A DNA stretch of 64,000 nt, from assembly GCA_904066235.2 (NCBI GenBank), contig CAJFCV020000002.1, positions 10,602,001 through 10,666,000 of the forward strand. The letters are read 5' to 3'. The position numbers and the translations under genes were made by a program. This DNA comes from Bursaphelenchus xylophilus. Lineage: Eukaryota; Nematoda; Chromadorea; Rhabditida; Aphelenchoididae. Below are positions 45,387-57,637 of the stretch, piece by piece; position 1 is the stretch's first letter, and each line of letters starts with the position of its first letter. Below the pieces are notes generated by a model. The model searched no databases. It had not been told where the DNA came from and was given only the letters and a program-made list of their open reading frames with translations.

Positions 45387-47982
45387 ATGGATTTGCTTTT
45401 CTTTCGACACGACCAATTCCTTCAAATGTACAACTGCACCTTCATCAAGATGAACGAGCTGATGCCGATTGAGGAACGACGGAATGTGGCGTACGGAATT
45501 GTCATTGGACTACTGGCTTTCATTTTTGTGGTGAGTTTTTAGTTGTTTTATCATCATAACAAGACGAAATTTGCATAAATCATCTTGATAGGCACTTTTC
45601 AAGGTTCTGGGTGCAATTTCTTACTGAGGGGAACACTTGACTCAAAATGGGTCAAGTCTTCCTCTGAAGATAAAATAGCTGAAAACAGCTTTTCAGATTG
45701 TCAAATACGTTTTTTTAAAATTGAAACGTGATAAAAGTAGAACATTCCGCGGAGAGGAACACTTGACCCACATTGGGTCAAGTGTTTCTTTTTGAAGCGA
45801 ATCGTCAAAAAATCTTGCTACACCAGAACTAAGATGTTTTTTAAGTTTCTGCATCAATACATTTTATGTAGTGTAAGTACATATCAGTACAACAACCTTT
45901 TCTCTACCCTTTTCATACGTATAAGTGCACCTCATTCGATTTTCGCTCCCATTTCAACGAAACGACGCTCACTAGACGTGTCTCACGGGTTTCGGCACGA
46001 CATTTCCTTGTGTAATGTTAGAATGATTTTACCAATTGCCCAACTTTTATATAGCCCTTCCGTGACCGACCTCCATGCCCGCGGGCGAGCGGCAAAAAAC
46101 AAAGTCTAAAAGAGTTTTAACAAAATTTTTAATTAAACTTGAGCACGTTTTCGGCTATTTTGATTGTAAAATATTGTTTTACAAATCCTAAGTTAGGCGG
46201 AACTTCGGACCTCCCATGGAGAACATGGAAAGTGATTTCTGATATAAAAATATTAGTAGATTAGCAAATGTTGTCAGCATAAAATTCGGCAACTCTCCAA
46301 ACACATATTTTCGTCATAAAAATCCATTTATGACGTCATTTCCGGGTTTTAGGAAGGAGAGGAACACTTGACTCGTTGAGACAAGTGTTTCTCGACCGAG
46401 CAAAACAAATGAAAATTGATTAAAAACACGATTTGCGACACTAGCGGATCAGAGAAACACCTAACAAGAAACGAGTCATGTCTTCCCCGAATGAGACATG
46501 TCTTACTCTTGCAAAAAAACTCCCATCAAAAGAAGCCACCACTCATTTATTACCTTTTCAGTGGCTCTACCTATTCTGTCTCTACGCTCTGACTCGAAGA
46601 GAAGTCCGTGACAAAAGTTGCTATAAGATTATGATCATGTTAGCCATATACGACTTGATTACATTGCCAACAACGGGGCTGGTCGCTGCATATCAATCAA
46701 TTTCTGGAGTGACGTTTTGTGATGCTCCGATTACCTTCTACGTGATTGGAATGTTTACATTAGGTAGGTAAAATATGACGAAAAAATGAAATTTTTGGGT
46801 CCCACCACGAAAACCTGAAAATTCGTGAAGCAGCGGAAAATCAACTTCTTATTTAATTTTCTGCAACTCCTGTCAAATCTCACTAAAATTTTTGTACCTA
46901 ATTCATCGTATTTTAGGCGCTTGGATGGGCTACACATACGCTACGGTGATCTTGGCGCTAAACCGAGTTTTCTTCACCTCCCGAATCCGAGAATACTTTG
47001 ACGGCACGTACATATACGGCTGGCTATGTGTGCCGTTGTTCTTCTCATTATACGCCATGTGGTCGTTCCATCCCGCAATATACACGCCAATTGTTGGCGG
47101 GTACATTTTCAATCCGTTCACTGGGGTTTTGGATGTCGGAGACGACCATTCAGTAAGTTTTTTGGGGCTGAAATACCTTTGATTCACCGCTTGCGACGTT
47201 CTTTTCATCGGAATCACGGAATTTTTACTCGGCATTGCAGTAAATGCAAATTTGGAGCGAGAGGAAGACTTGACTCGAAATGGGTCAAGTGTTTCTCTGA
47301 CCGCAAAATTGGAGGAATAATAGGAGTAGACGCTTTAAAATACGATTTTTGCATTATTTCCGTCAAATATTGCTGCAATAATGACAATTAACACAAAGCT
47401 GGTCAAGTGTTTTCCCGAGTTCAAAAATAATTCCAACCCTAAAATTCACTGTTACAGTATGACAACCCGCAGCACACTGTCAGCAACTTTGCGTTCATCA
47501 TGGGCCTGCCTTCAATTTACTTGTACTTCTACTTGAAAAACAAATACTTCCTGAAGAAGGGAATGTCCGCCGGAAACAGCACTGGAAACACGGAAAGGGA
47601 ACGTAGTGTAAGTGGAGCAAAATTTATAAATAACTTTCAATTTGTTGTGCCTAATCCTAACTTTTCAGTTATTCATCCAATGCGTGCTGCTGAGCAGTTT
47701 GGTGTGCGCTGCAACCGTTGGCTACACACTCATGCAAATTATGCCCGTCCCAACATGGTACATTTGCTTGTCGCATTTCCTGTGGGTGGTTATGCAAGGT
47801 AAGACCAAATTAAAGTTTTAGAAACCACGGCCTTTTCAGGCTGCCCTCCAATCATCTTCCTCACCATGAACAAGACAATTCGGAATATTTTGTGGCGCAG
47901 TATCAGTCCCAAGAATTTGTCGACGGTGGGACCGGCGTCCAATTCTCATGGATCCACCGCCAAGGTCTCGATCCGGAAATAA
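45387..47982 (+). CDS. Serpentine chemoreceptor, class T (Srt), 334 aa
   Basis: Six exons join in phase: 45387-45530, 46562-46763, 46917-47152, 47458-47607, 47669-47798, 47840-47982. The protein has the Srt layout: YNC motif near the N-terminus (15-17), then seven hydrophobic segments, ALNR after the third, a long loop with a Trp/Pro-rich stretch, LFIQCVLLSSLVCAATVGYT as a late segment, and the C-terminal GCPPIIFLTMNKTIRN typical of the family. Srt proteins are nematode-specific seven-transmembrane receptors thought to act in chemosensory neurons. Length matches intact family members and no frame break is seen. Four of the five introns are short or moderate; introns 1, 3 and 4 carry the GGTCAAGTGTTTCTC motif in paired orientation. 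The subfamily member is not assigned. Confidence 0.9.
45625..47420. repeat. Paired GGAACACTTGACTC/GGTCAAGTGTTTCTC motifs in Srt introns
   Basis: Head-to-head pairs forming short hairpins occur at about 45627-45664, 45752-45792, 46363-46398 and 47262-47300, with a single copy near 47400. All lie in introns of the Srt gene. Confidence 0.85.
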
Positions 47983-48214
47983 ATTTGGATTTTTCCTTAT
48001 ACATATGTACTATAACATGTAAAATTTTCTATAGTTTTTGGTCAAAAATACGGTACGTTTTAAAATTTATTTTTTTTTTATTTTAAAAAACAAAAACATG
48101 AATGTAAGCTTCGTATTTTACCAATCTCAAACATCTTTTTTCGTATTTTTTGTTAATTTCTAGTAAGCCGTCTAGTCGTATCTAATCATTTCTGCACCAA
48201 AAGTCCTCCCGGCG

Positions 48215-48970
48215 GGCGCACACTTGCGGGCAACCACTTTGCGGGCAGCCAGTTTGCGGGCAAATTTTTTGCGGGCAGCCACTTTGCGGGCAGCCGACAT
48301 TTGCGGCCAGCACCGGCATTTGCGGGCAGCCTGGGACATTTGCGGGCAGGGTCGACAGTTGCGGGCAGCCTGGAAGATTTGCGGGCAGCCGACATTTGCG
48401 GGCAACCGACACCTGATTGTGAGAGTAACAGGGTGGACGTGCAAAAATTACTATGATATTTTGGAAATTTCCCGACATTTGCGGGCAGCCGACATTTGCG
48501 GGCAACCGGCGCTTGAGGATAACAAGGTGGAGGTGGAAAAATTACTTCGATATTTTAGAGGTTTTCCGACATTTGCGGGCAGGCAATACTTGCGGGAAAC
48601 CGACATTTGCGGGCAACAGTCCCAAAAGTTCCTATACAGTCTGTGTGATTGTTTTTTCCTGTTGCCCGCAAATGTCGGCTGCCCGCAAGTGTCGGCTGCC
48701 CGCAAATGTCGGCAAATTTCCAAAATATTGCAGTAATATTTCCACCTCCACCCTGTAACCCTCAGGTGCCGGTTGCCCGCAAATGTCGGCTGCCCGCAAG
48801 TGTCGGTTGCCCGCAAGTGTCCCAGGCTGCCCGCAAGTGTCTCAGCTGCCCGCAAATGTTTCGGCTGCCCGCAAATGTGACCCCCAAATTTTGCCCGCAA
48901 AGTGGCTGCCCGCAAAAAATTTGCCCGCAAACTGGTTGCCCGCAAAGTGGTTGCCCGCAAGTGTCGCGAC
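48215..48970. repeat. Palindromic minisatellite of GCGGGCA units
   Basis: The left half (48215-48640) is a run of TTTGCGGGCAGCCGACA-type units; the right half (48660-48970) is the same sequence inverted (GTTGCCCGCAAATGTCGG). The unit order mirrors from the outside in: GCAACCACTTTGCGGG, then GCCAGTTTGCGGG, then GCAAATTTTTTGCGGG. A longer unit with GGTGGAGGTGGAAAAATTAC is interspersed, so there is higher-order structure. The centre is near 48650. Open frames across it are Arg/Ala/Cys-rich products of the repeat. Confidence 0.95.
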
Positions 48971-49271
48971 GCCGTCCTCCCTTTTATTCAAAAAAATCTT
49001 AAAGTTCTCATTATCAAATTCCCGGTCTCCCCTTGCACTAGCCGTCCTCTCATTCCAATAATAATATATCCGATCTCAGTATATGCGTTATATGCGAATA
49101 TCATGGTAGCCACTCCATAATATACCACATTATGTTCAATGTTTCAAGAGTAAAAATAAAATTTGAATTTATTCGAAAAGGAAATAGAAATCTCGAGGTC
49201 TTCATGAATGTACAAACAAGAAACGACTACAGTCGAAGTAAGTGTAATAAAATTGTTGAGATTATTGCGGT

Positions 49272-52200
49272 TTAGAGGCGAGAACGGGCGTCGGCGACTT
49301 CATCGTAGAGCTCGAAGTCTTTCGTGTGGATGTGCGATTTGGCCACTGGGGCAGGGGTGCTAAACATCAAATTTGTAAATTACATCACGTTTTAGTTGCC
49401 CTGGGCGTTTTTCCAACCTATATTGATGTTTGTAAACAAAATTTGGCCTAGAGGAAGACTTGACCCAAAATCGGAAAAGTAGCGAGAGTTGACTCAAAGT
49501 TAAGAATCAAGGAAACTGCCGACTCGAAAAGATATCTCTTCTGTAAACTGTCATGGTTATATCGCGTCTTATCACATCCTGTTTCATTGATTTGAGCCAG
49601 AAAAAGACTTGACCCAAAGATGACAAATCAGAGCAACACCTGACTCAAGACAAAATTCAACCCTGAGATTTTAAATCAGAGGAACAGTTGGCCGAAAAGT
49701 AAAACCTTCCAATTTCCTCACCTAATAATATCCGGCAAAATGGGCTGAACAAATCTTGTTGTAGTGGTCGTCGGAGTAGTCACTACAACTGACGTTGTTG
49801 TCGGTGTTGTAGCTTGAGCTGGCTGCCTAGGGATATTCGACAACCTTGAGTTTTCAAACGGCCATCTTTGGTTTGTTTGGACCGTCTGGCCGGGTCTTGG
49901 GATATTCTGGACCAGCGGCTGTGGGTTCAAGACGAATGCCGATTGGCCAACGGCCGGCAGCATCGGGATTTGGGCCTGTGGCGCAATTGGCGGCCGGACA
50001 GGGATCTGGGCGGCACTTGGAACCGGTCCAGCTGGGAACTGAGGTTGGACTGGCTGAGCTGGAGGGGCCGGAACCGCTACTCCAACTGGCTGGACTGGCT
50101 GGAAAACCGGTCTTGGGACCCATTGAACCGGCTGAGGAACTACTTGAACAAATTGTTGGCCAAGGACATGCTGATGGTAAGGAATGGATGGAACTAAGAC
50201 TCGGCGTCCATTGACCACGAAGACATTCATATTTGGCTGTCCTGGCGCTTGGATGGGCTGCTGGACGAATTGTTGGACTGGCCGGAAAACGGGCCTCGGC
50301 TGGAATTGCGGCACTGGCTGTTGAGGTAGTTGTTGGACTGGTTGGGGCTGGAATTGCTGTACAGGCTGTTGAGGCAGTTGTTGGGCCGGCTGGGGTTGGA
50401 ATTGCTGTTGAACCGGCTGGAATTGCTGCTGGGCGGGCTGGAATTGCTGTACAGGCTGTTGAGGCAGTTGTTGGGCTGGTTCGGTCTGTAACTGCTGTTG
50501 GACAGGTTGATTTTGCTGCTGGGACGGTTGAACTTGCTGTTGAACGGACTGAACTTGGTTTTGAACAAGTGGACGGCCAGTCACAGGCGCGACGTTTGTC
50601 CTAGGCTCAATTCCAACCTCCGAGTTGAGGATAGCTCGACGAGTCGTGGCCTGGGCTGGCCGTTCGAGCTCGGGAACAATTTTCAGCTCCTCTCGATTAA
50701 CGGATTCACCACGAGCGGCGAGATTCTGAGACTCTTCCGGGAATTCATCAACAAGATTTGGAACATCAACAGTTTTGAAGAATTCATCGGGGTTCTTCTG
50801 AAAAACAAAGGTTTAGTGTAAAATACACGATGATGCAGGAGTCCATTTCGCAACGAATTCTTTCTTACCTGCACCAAGATATGCTTCTCCGACAACGCTG
50901 TGTCACTCTCGGTCAAAGTGATATCTCTGAACGAATTCTTGCCAAGCTCGCCGGTGAAGTAGGCTTTCCCAGTCTTCAGTTTGGCCGGAGCTTTTAGTCC
51001 GGGCTCGGTCAAGAGGTCAAGGTCATCGGGCTTTCTCATATCAATGAATTCCCTTGGGCGGTAATCTGGGATGTATTTTTTGGTCGTTGTAGACGGAGTG
51101 CTTGCCGCCGGAGTAGAGGTGGCTTGCACTGGTTTTGGCGTAGTTTCCACGGGCTTAGCAGTAGTTTTTTGAGTTGGTCTTCTAGTGGTAGTAGGACTAA
51201 CATAACGGGTTGTAGTTGGCTTAGCCGTGGACCATGTGCTTCTAGCCGCGTGAGTTGGATGAGTAGCTCGAGTAGAAGACTCAGTGTGGCTTACGGCTTC
51301 ATCATGATGATTTTGGCGGACTTGGTGCACTGCATGAGACACCTTTCCCTCAGCGCTTTCAACAGAAAGATCTTCAACCGAGTCGGTAACTGAAAACGCA
51401 AAAAACTCGATTTTAATATAGTAGCCGTAATAAGAACTTTTGCACCACACTCCATTTCAAAATGATAGACACCCCTATAAAATCTGCAATTGCGGCGTCG
51501 ACGTGCAGTTGACGGATACGAAACCTTTACAGATTGAAAGAGGAGGTTCGAAAACCTATACCAAAAAATAATCTTTTTTATTGCACTGCAGTTGCACTTT
51601 GCATAAAAGATTTTCCAAATTTTGGGTGTTTCAAAAAGATAGACACGGTTGCTATTTTTGCTAAAAACTTGCGAGTATGGGCCCCATAGGGCCTGAAATT
51701 ATTAGTATGACTGTATTGCAACTGTCTGGACTTTACTGAGTTCAAAACGCCCGAATTTTTGTGCAATTTTCCCGGAATTGCACACATACTTCCGTTTTGT
51801 GCAATCTGGCCTGCATCTTTCAGAAGTCCACTTTCTATGGGCACAGACAGTGCAGATGCGACCTATCGTGTGTTATGGACTAGATCCAGTCAGTTTTCAC
51901 TGGTATGCAACAAATAAATGCGTGGAAATTGCAACGAAAACTGATTCGGCTGCTACATGGTCAGCTTTGAAGGCTGCGCTACGTTTCGAAACAAGCTAGA
52001 TGCGAAGAAAAACTTCATGAGTGCAATGCTTAGGTTCTCGTAAAAACGTTTAAGTCTGTAGCATATGCAGCTCTGCTTTAGCGGGTCCGCAGTGCACAAA
52101 ACTTTTGCGAAACTATGCGAAATAGGCTTAAAAATGGGTCAAAAAGGGTTTTTTGGAAACTTCACCTTTTCTGGCGTTGGCCCGACGGAGCCTGGACACA

Positions 52201-54767
52201 AGGCTTACTTAATAACGTTTGTTTGCTGATCGCCAAGATAGTTCGGAGCTTTTTGGGTTGTGAAAACCACAGGCACCCGCTTGAGGAGCTTTAAAAGTGA
52301 CGACTATCGTTGCGAAATCAGTTTTCGTTGCAATTTCCACGCATTTATTTGTTGCATACCAGTGAAAACTGACTGGATCTAGTCCATAACACACGATAGG
52401 TCGCATCTGCACTGTCTGTGCCCATAGAAAGTGGACTTCTGAAAGATGCAGGCCAGATTGCACAAAACGGAAGTATGTGTGCAATTCCGGGAAAATTGGA
52501 CAAAAATTCGGGCGTTTTGAACTCAGTAAAGTCCAGACAGTTGCAATACAGTCATACTAATAATTTCAGGCCCTATGGGGCCCATACTCGCAAGTTTTTA
52601 GCAAAAATAGCAACCGTGTCTACCTTTTTGAAACACCCAAAATTTGGAAAATCTTTTGTGCAAAGTGCAATTGCAGTGCAATAAAAAAGATTATTTTTTG
52701 GTATAGGTTTTCGAACCTCCTCTTTCAATCTGTAAAGGTTTCGTATCCGTCAACTGCACGTCGACGCCGCAATTGCAGATTTTATAGACGTGTCTATCAT
52801 TTTGAAATGGAGTGTACTGCTAGGCCAGCTATGCTTCCTACCTGTCACAACAGTAGTCGTACTCGGCTCAGCCTTTGTAACGGGTACCAAAACCGGCGCA
52901 GCAGTCCACATAAATCCTTGCAGCGCGCCCGGAATGCTGGTAGTCAAATGAGGTGGGGCGGTGTAGAACGCAACCTTTGGAGGCTCAAGTTCGGGAAGCA
53001 CTCGCAATTCGTATCTCTCCACAACCGGTCGATCACCAGTAACCGGTTCGTTGTTTTGGAGCTTTCGTTGGATATGTTTGTCAACGGAGAAGTCGTCTGC
53101 TTCACGTTTGGAACGATGAGCACGATGGGTGAAACCCGAGTTGAGCTGTTTCGACTGGAATATCTCAATAAAGCTAATTCTATATTCAATTTACATTATA
53201 TCGCTGAGTAACAAAGTTGCTCAACAACAACCGCTTGGCGCTGGCGAATCGTTTCTCTGGATTTGCACTGCCACTCGACCGTACTTGAATAACCTCAGCT
53301 CTATGGACTTTTCTTTCCGGAGCATCGTCCAGCTCTCCGATCACTTCGACTGAGTCATCGCTACTGAATTGGATATCAGTTCCTTTCACTTTCACAACCC
53401 GTTCCTTCTCCAAATTCACTTGAGGTTTTGAGATGTCCTCAGGCTCTTCGGCTTCAACTTCGTCAAAGAAGTTGGCCATTCCTTCTTTCGCTGAAAAATG
53501 TGGTGGTAAAATACGTGGCGGAGTCTCTTCCAATTATACCGTCCAGAAATGGAAGGGATACAACTAAATTTTGAGAATTTAGTTGTAACTGCTGAAGCAA
53601 ACTTTCAGGAACTCTTTCAGGTGGGGTATTTAGGTTTAAAAAATCTGCATCATGGTTCGGTCCCCATGTGAGAGGTATTGAACGATCTCTGTCGCTGAGA
53701 CAGTATAAAAAACGCTGTGGGCGGTCAGGGAGAAAACAGTGAACCTTTGAAAAAGGGCACTCAGATTTGCTTAAAATTAACGATGAAAAGTCTACGCACT
53801 TTCTCTGCTCGCTACAGAAAAGTTCCATTGGACTTTTCAAATCAAATTTGTCGACTTACCGGTCTCAGTCGTAGTAGTTGCAGCCACTGTGGTTGTAACT
53901 GCGATACTAGCAGTAGTACTAGTAGCTTCCGTACTAACCGTAGGAGCAACAGTTGTGGTAGTAGTAGTTTCAACAGTAGTTGTGGTAGTAGTGGCCTCAG
54001 TAGTAGTAGTTGGCGCCAAGGTAGTAGTGGTGGTAACCGGCGCCAAAGTTGTCGTAGTAGTAGCCGTTTTATCTTCTTCAAACTCATCCTCGTCATCGGT
54101 AATGAACAAAGAGCTGGGAACCTTAACATGTTTGACTTTCAAACTCTCCTCAATTGCCTCAGGGTTTTCCACGTTCGCATCGTTCGTGACACGCGTGGTG
54201 TAGACTGGTGGCGGTGGTGGGGTATTCGCATTTGGATCCCTTAGGGCATTCTTTTTCAGTTTCATTTCTTCCTCATGTTGTTTGGCCTCTTCTTCGGCCT
54301 GAACAAAGTCTTCATTGATCAGATCGTATTCGGTGGGAACTGGATGGAGTTGTGGGTGAATGACGCCGGCTTCGTCGATGAATCGGGCGGCGCGGCGGCC
54401 TATAATACGACAGTTTTATATTGCAGAGCAAAAAATAATTTAATCGACCTTACAAGCTTCTAAAACACGCTTATTTACTCTTCTTGTTTTCCTTACCTCT
54501 AGTAACGATAGTTTTGCTGACACTGGTCTTAATTTTAGGCGTGGCTGTAGTCCTAGCAATCGGATTTCTTGGTTTGACCTCGAAAATGGTCTGAGCCGGA
54601 TCCGGCTCCAATGTGTCCATGGAATGTTTGTGTTTCGAGTCCTCAATCTTTCCTGCCAACTCTGGCGATTGTTGAGGTTTCCGGGCATTCTGACTTGGCC
54701 CTCTTCTCGGCTCGGCCCAAAGGAGAGGAGCTGTGGATATAAGGAATATCGAGGCTAGCAACCTCAT
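49272..54767 (-). CDS. Secreted Thr/Pro/Gln-rich protein with furin-type site (1034 aa)
   Basis: Seven exons join in phase: 54767-54497, 54399-53860, 53490-53195, 53154-52842, 51389-50869, 50797-49722, 49359-49272. The protein opens with a signal peptide (MRLLASIFLISTAPLLWA). It contains a Thr-rich mucin-like stretch (about 200-270), a dibasic RSKR site (about 383-386) after which processing by a furin-like protease is plausible, a second Thr/Pro-rich part (about 500-580), then a long Gln/Pro/Val/Phe repeat region (QQPVQQFQP type, about 700-800), and ends FELYDEVADARSRL. Such proteins are typical of nematode cuticle or apical extracellular matrix; that role is inferred from composition. One intron is only 40 bp. 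Another (51390-52841) holds a large foldback. A TTTTTAG lies 3 bp before the ATG. Confidence 0.85.
49440..49700. repeat. GAGGAAGACTTGACCC motif cluster
   Basis: Six imperfect copies in one orientation (near 49440, 49478, 49508, 49600, 49626, 49680), 25-90 bp apart, fill the last intron of the secreted-protein gene. Confidence 0.8.
51450..52815. mobile_element. 1.4 kb foldback element in an intron
   Basis: Arms 51450-51947 and 52315-52815 are almost identical inverted repeats with tips CACTCCATTTCAAAATGATA. The right tip borders TA and the left tip CA, so a TA target site is possible. The arms keep an open frame of about 88 codons, but it resembles no known protein. It interrupts the secreted-protein gene between two coding exons and must be spliced out. 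Confidence 0.9.
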
Positions 54768-54770
54768 AGT

Positions 54771-54778
54771 CTAAAAAC
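54771..54778 (-). promoter_or_regulatory. Putative trans-splice acceptor of the secreted-protein gene
   Basis: On the minus strand CCGTTTTTAG ends 3 bp before the ATG at 54767, in AT-rich DNA. Confidence 0.6.
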
Positions 54779-56098
54779 GGAAAAATTGTAAAAAGAGAAG
54801 GCATACATAAATTACGACGCGCCTGTAAGGTATGAGAGTTAAATTCGTATGCCACTAATGAACGGCTTTGTAAAATACGATATCCAGACTTCATTCTCGC
54901 AAAAAAAAATTCTTTACTACTCTAAAAATTAAGTCCATAGAATGTTCGTGTGAAATCTGACATCGCAAAAAATGCATGTCACTTGGGTGAAAACCACTGT
55001 GCAAGGATTGCACTTTGCGAAAAGACAAAAACCCACTGTGCTTTGGCGACAAGCGTGGTAAAAAGCTCAAAATGCACTGCGAGGATGAGAATAAATGTCC
55101 ATGCACTTTATGAAAATACGAATATGTATGCCAAAACACCTAAGCGTTAGTTGCAGAGGAATCTGCGGTAAATAGTTCTCGATGTACTTCCAAACAACAA
55201 CTCAGGAATTCAAACCTAAAAAACCTGAAACTTCATCTTATGTCCACAACCCAGTACAACAAAACATATCTATAGCAAAATATCTTACAAGTTTGACAAC
55301 AAAAAAATATGCAAACCTCTGAGAAACAAAATCCTTTCACACCAAAAACCTATGTAGTCCCATACGATCTGTTACACGAACGGATTCACTACACAGCAGA
55401 GTTCACACCGCAAACCTCAAAACTCCCCAAAACCGCAGTGCTCGTTCCAACTGGAACACCGTCGACTTCACCCCCTTCGATGATGAACTTCCCTTTCATC
55501 ATCATTTAGCCCCCTCGTTACCCGCAAATTCACCGGCTCCCCGCGTCGGTCGCAGCGCGCGGTCTTGCCTCGGGCAATCTGTGATTATTTTCACTTTCCT
55601 ATAAAAACACATCGTTCTTGTGATTTGATTTGGTTTAGCCCATTCGGAGGTCATTGTTTTCAGTGCGAAAAATTGAATGCGATAAGCGTTTTTCTTCGGT
55701 TTTTTTTTCGGGGTTTCAAATACGAAAAGGAAGTGAAACAGCAGATTGTAAAACGCATTGTGTCGGTGTAATGAAAGCGAAAAAGGTTTTGGGCGGGAAA
55801 TTACAATGATTAAGCCTAAGAAATTTCAATTTTTGGGGGAAAATCTATGATTCGCAAAAAAAATTTTTTTTTTTTGAAAATTCTACTTTCATCATCGAAA
55901 TACCATAAAACGCTGTAAGAAGATTGAAAAAAGCCAGAAATCAACAGCAGAAAATTTTAGGTCGCGCTTTTCAAAGAAAGCCGAGAAATTCGATGATTTT
56001 TTAGACGATACAGTACGTAAAATAAGGAGATCCGGTCAAAGAAAAAAGTTCTTCGGTCTGACTAGAAAAACACCTTTTGCCATAAAATTTGCTAGTTC

Positions 56099-56295
56099 AG
56101 TTAGACTAGGGCTCGAGACTAACGCAGCCTGCGGCTGCTACCGTCTCTCGGGCGGCCCTGCGGATAAAGGCAACTTTGAGCGCGATTTGGATCTATTCAA
56201 CGTCGAAAACAGCACAAACGCTCGCCAAAGCTTTGCCGACGGCCTCCGGCCGCGGCAGAAAAACGCTACGCGTTAGACTGAGCCTAGTAGAAACT
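56099..56295. repeat. GC-rich inverted-repeat island
   Basis: TTAGACTAGGGCTCGAGACT at the left pairs imperfectly with GTTAGACTGAGCCTAGTA at the right. Between them are short self-complementary words such as GCAGCCTGCGGCTGC and GGCCTCCGGCC. Immediately after it (56335-56400) the word TCGCTAAGC occurs four times. Confidence 0.65.
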
Positions 56296-56659
56296 TGTGA
56301 CGTTCGGAACGCTAAGCCGCCCTTGTTTTAGATCGAGAAGTTAAGATCGCTAAGCTTACACTAATCGCTAAGCTCAGGTCAGTTCCAGATCGCTAAGCCC
56401 GGCTAAAGAGCCCGCCGGCATAAGGCGACGGCCTACGGCCGCCGCGAGACTGCATTTTGTTACCTAAAATAATTTTTCTTCCACCATAAGCTGATCAAAA
56501 TCGCATAAGATAAGCAAAAATCAACTAAAAAAATGGACTCAGCACTTAAAAGTATACTTAGATAATATTTTTCCCGAACTCTCCGTCAAATTTGGCCCTA
56601 AAACGGCCAAATCCCGAGAATCCAGGACCAAAAAAATAATTTTCTAAAAATTTCTCAAA

Positions 56660-56900
56660 AAAATCCAGAAAACCCCGTCATGACGCGTCACGATGACAGC
56701 TTCCGTACCACCCTCCTCACACTCAGCACTCTCTTCGCCTTATCTCTAACCGAAATCGAAAGAGAAAACCTTTGTCTACCCATCCTCCACCCCTTTCTCA
56801 CTCTCTCTTTTCTCCCGCCAAACGAAGAGGGAACCGGTTCTCTGCCCACTCTCTCTCTTCGCCGCGCTCTTTTTTTGTGTTTTCGGTCATGGAAGTGGGC
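56660..56900. promoter_or_regulatory. Pyrimidine-rich, promoter-like block
   Basis: Long CTCTCTCTT and CCACCC tracts with TTTCTCCCGCCAAACG, which fits an E2F-type site (TTTSSCGC class). Pyrimidine-rich blocks of this kind are common upstream of broadly expressed nematode genes, but no following exon was identified. Confidence 0.3.
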
Positions 56901-57610
56901 GTTTTTTCAAAACTGGCACTTGTTGCGCTAAAAGTACCGGGAAAAACATGCGACTATGTCCGAAATGACATGGAGATTCCGAATATGTAACTTTTAGACC
57001 GATTGTAATTGGAAATTTTTGAGTTTTGGTCGAGTTTGTGATTATGTAAATTTTGAAAATTTTTTTTCGTTCCAAATATCTTACCAAAAAGTTGGATGTT
57101 ACTACTGAGGCTTTGCATACTTCTCCGAAGTCTAAATACGAAGTGCACTTGAGAGCGGGATTTTTCGATTTCGACCTTGTTTTTCAGATAATGTAACTTT
57201 CGTCAAAGTAAGCAAAATCTAAAAATTTTGTAATTCGAATATTGCTCTCGCAGCTTGGTCGTATTTTAGAATTCGATTGCCGTTTCTATAGCAGTTCAGT
57301 GTGCTGAATACGATAGAGGAAATGAAAATTCAAAAAAATTCCATCTGATGCCCTGAGGGCCGAAATTCGGCCAAAATTAAAAACTTTTTTTTGATGACCC
57401 AGTGCACAGCGAATACGGAACCCAGCGACCTGAAACTTCGCATGTTGGTAGTTTGGTTTGTCGACTATCACATCCAGCAAGTCAAGTTTTCAAAGATCGC
57501 TTCTTGCCCTGAGGGGATCTTTTTGAAAAAGGTGCCCATTTTTTGGCCGAAATTTCCGGCCGCTCTGGCGGCCGTATTTCGAGAGATACGAATGTGGTGT
57601 AAGCGGGTAA

Positions 57611-57637
57611 ATTGTAGAGCTCGTCGAGCTCTACAAT
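57611..57637. repeat. Perfect 27 bp palindrome
   Basis: ATTGTAGAGCTCG, one T, then CGAGCTCTACAAT: thirteen paired bases with a single-base centre. Confidence 0.9.

Noticed and set aside
48224..48960. Open frames of about 170 codons on both strands, Arg/Ala/Cys-rich
   Set aside because: They are translations of the GCGGGCA minisatellite and its inverted half; the same amino acid words recur because the DNA does.
49846..50604. Open frames of 109-123 codons on the plus strand
   Set aside because: They are the antisense of the Gln/Pro-rich exon of the secreted-protein gene, which has a signal peptide, consistent phases and clear splice sites on the minus strand.
51578..52684. Matching 88-codon open frames on opposite strands
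   Set aside because: They are the two arms of one foldback element. They have no recognisable domain or splice context, so I do not call them genes.
53889..54203. Valine-rich plus-strand frame of 104 codons
   Set aside because: Antisense of the Thr-rich mucin-like exon.
55309..55509. 66-codon plus-strand frame starting MQTSEKQNPF
   Set aside because: No adjacent exons, no recognised motif and no clear promoter or acceptor; composition is compatible with chance.
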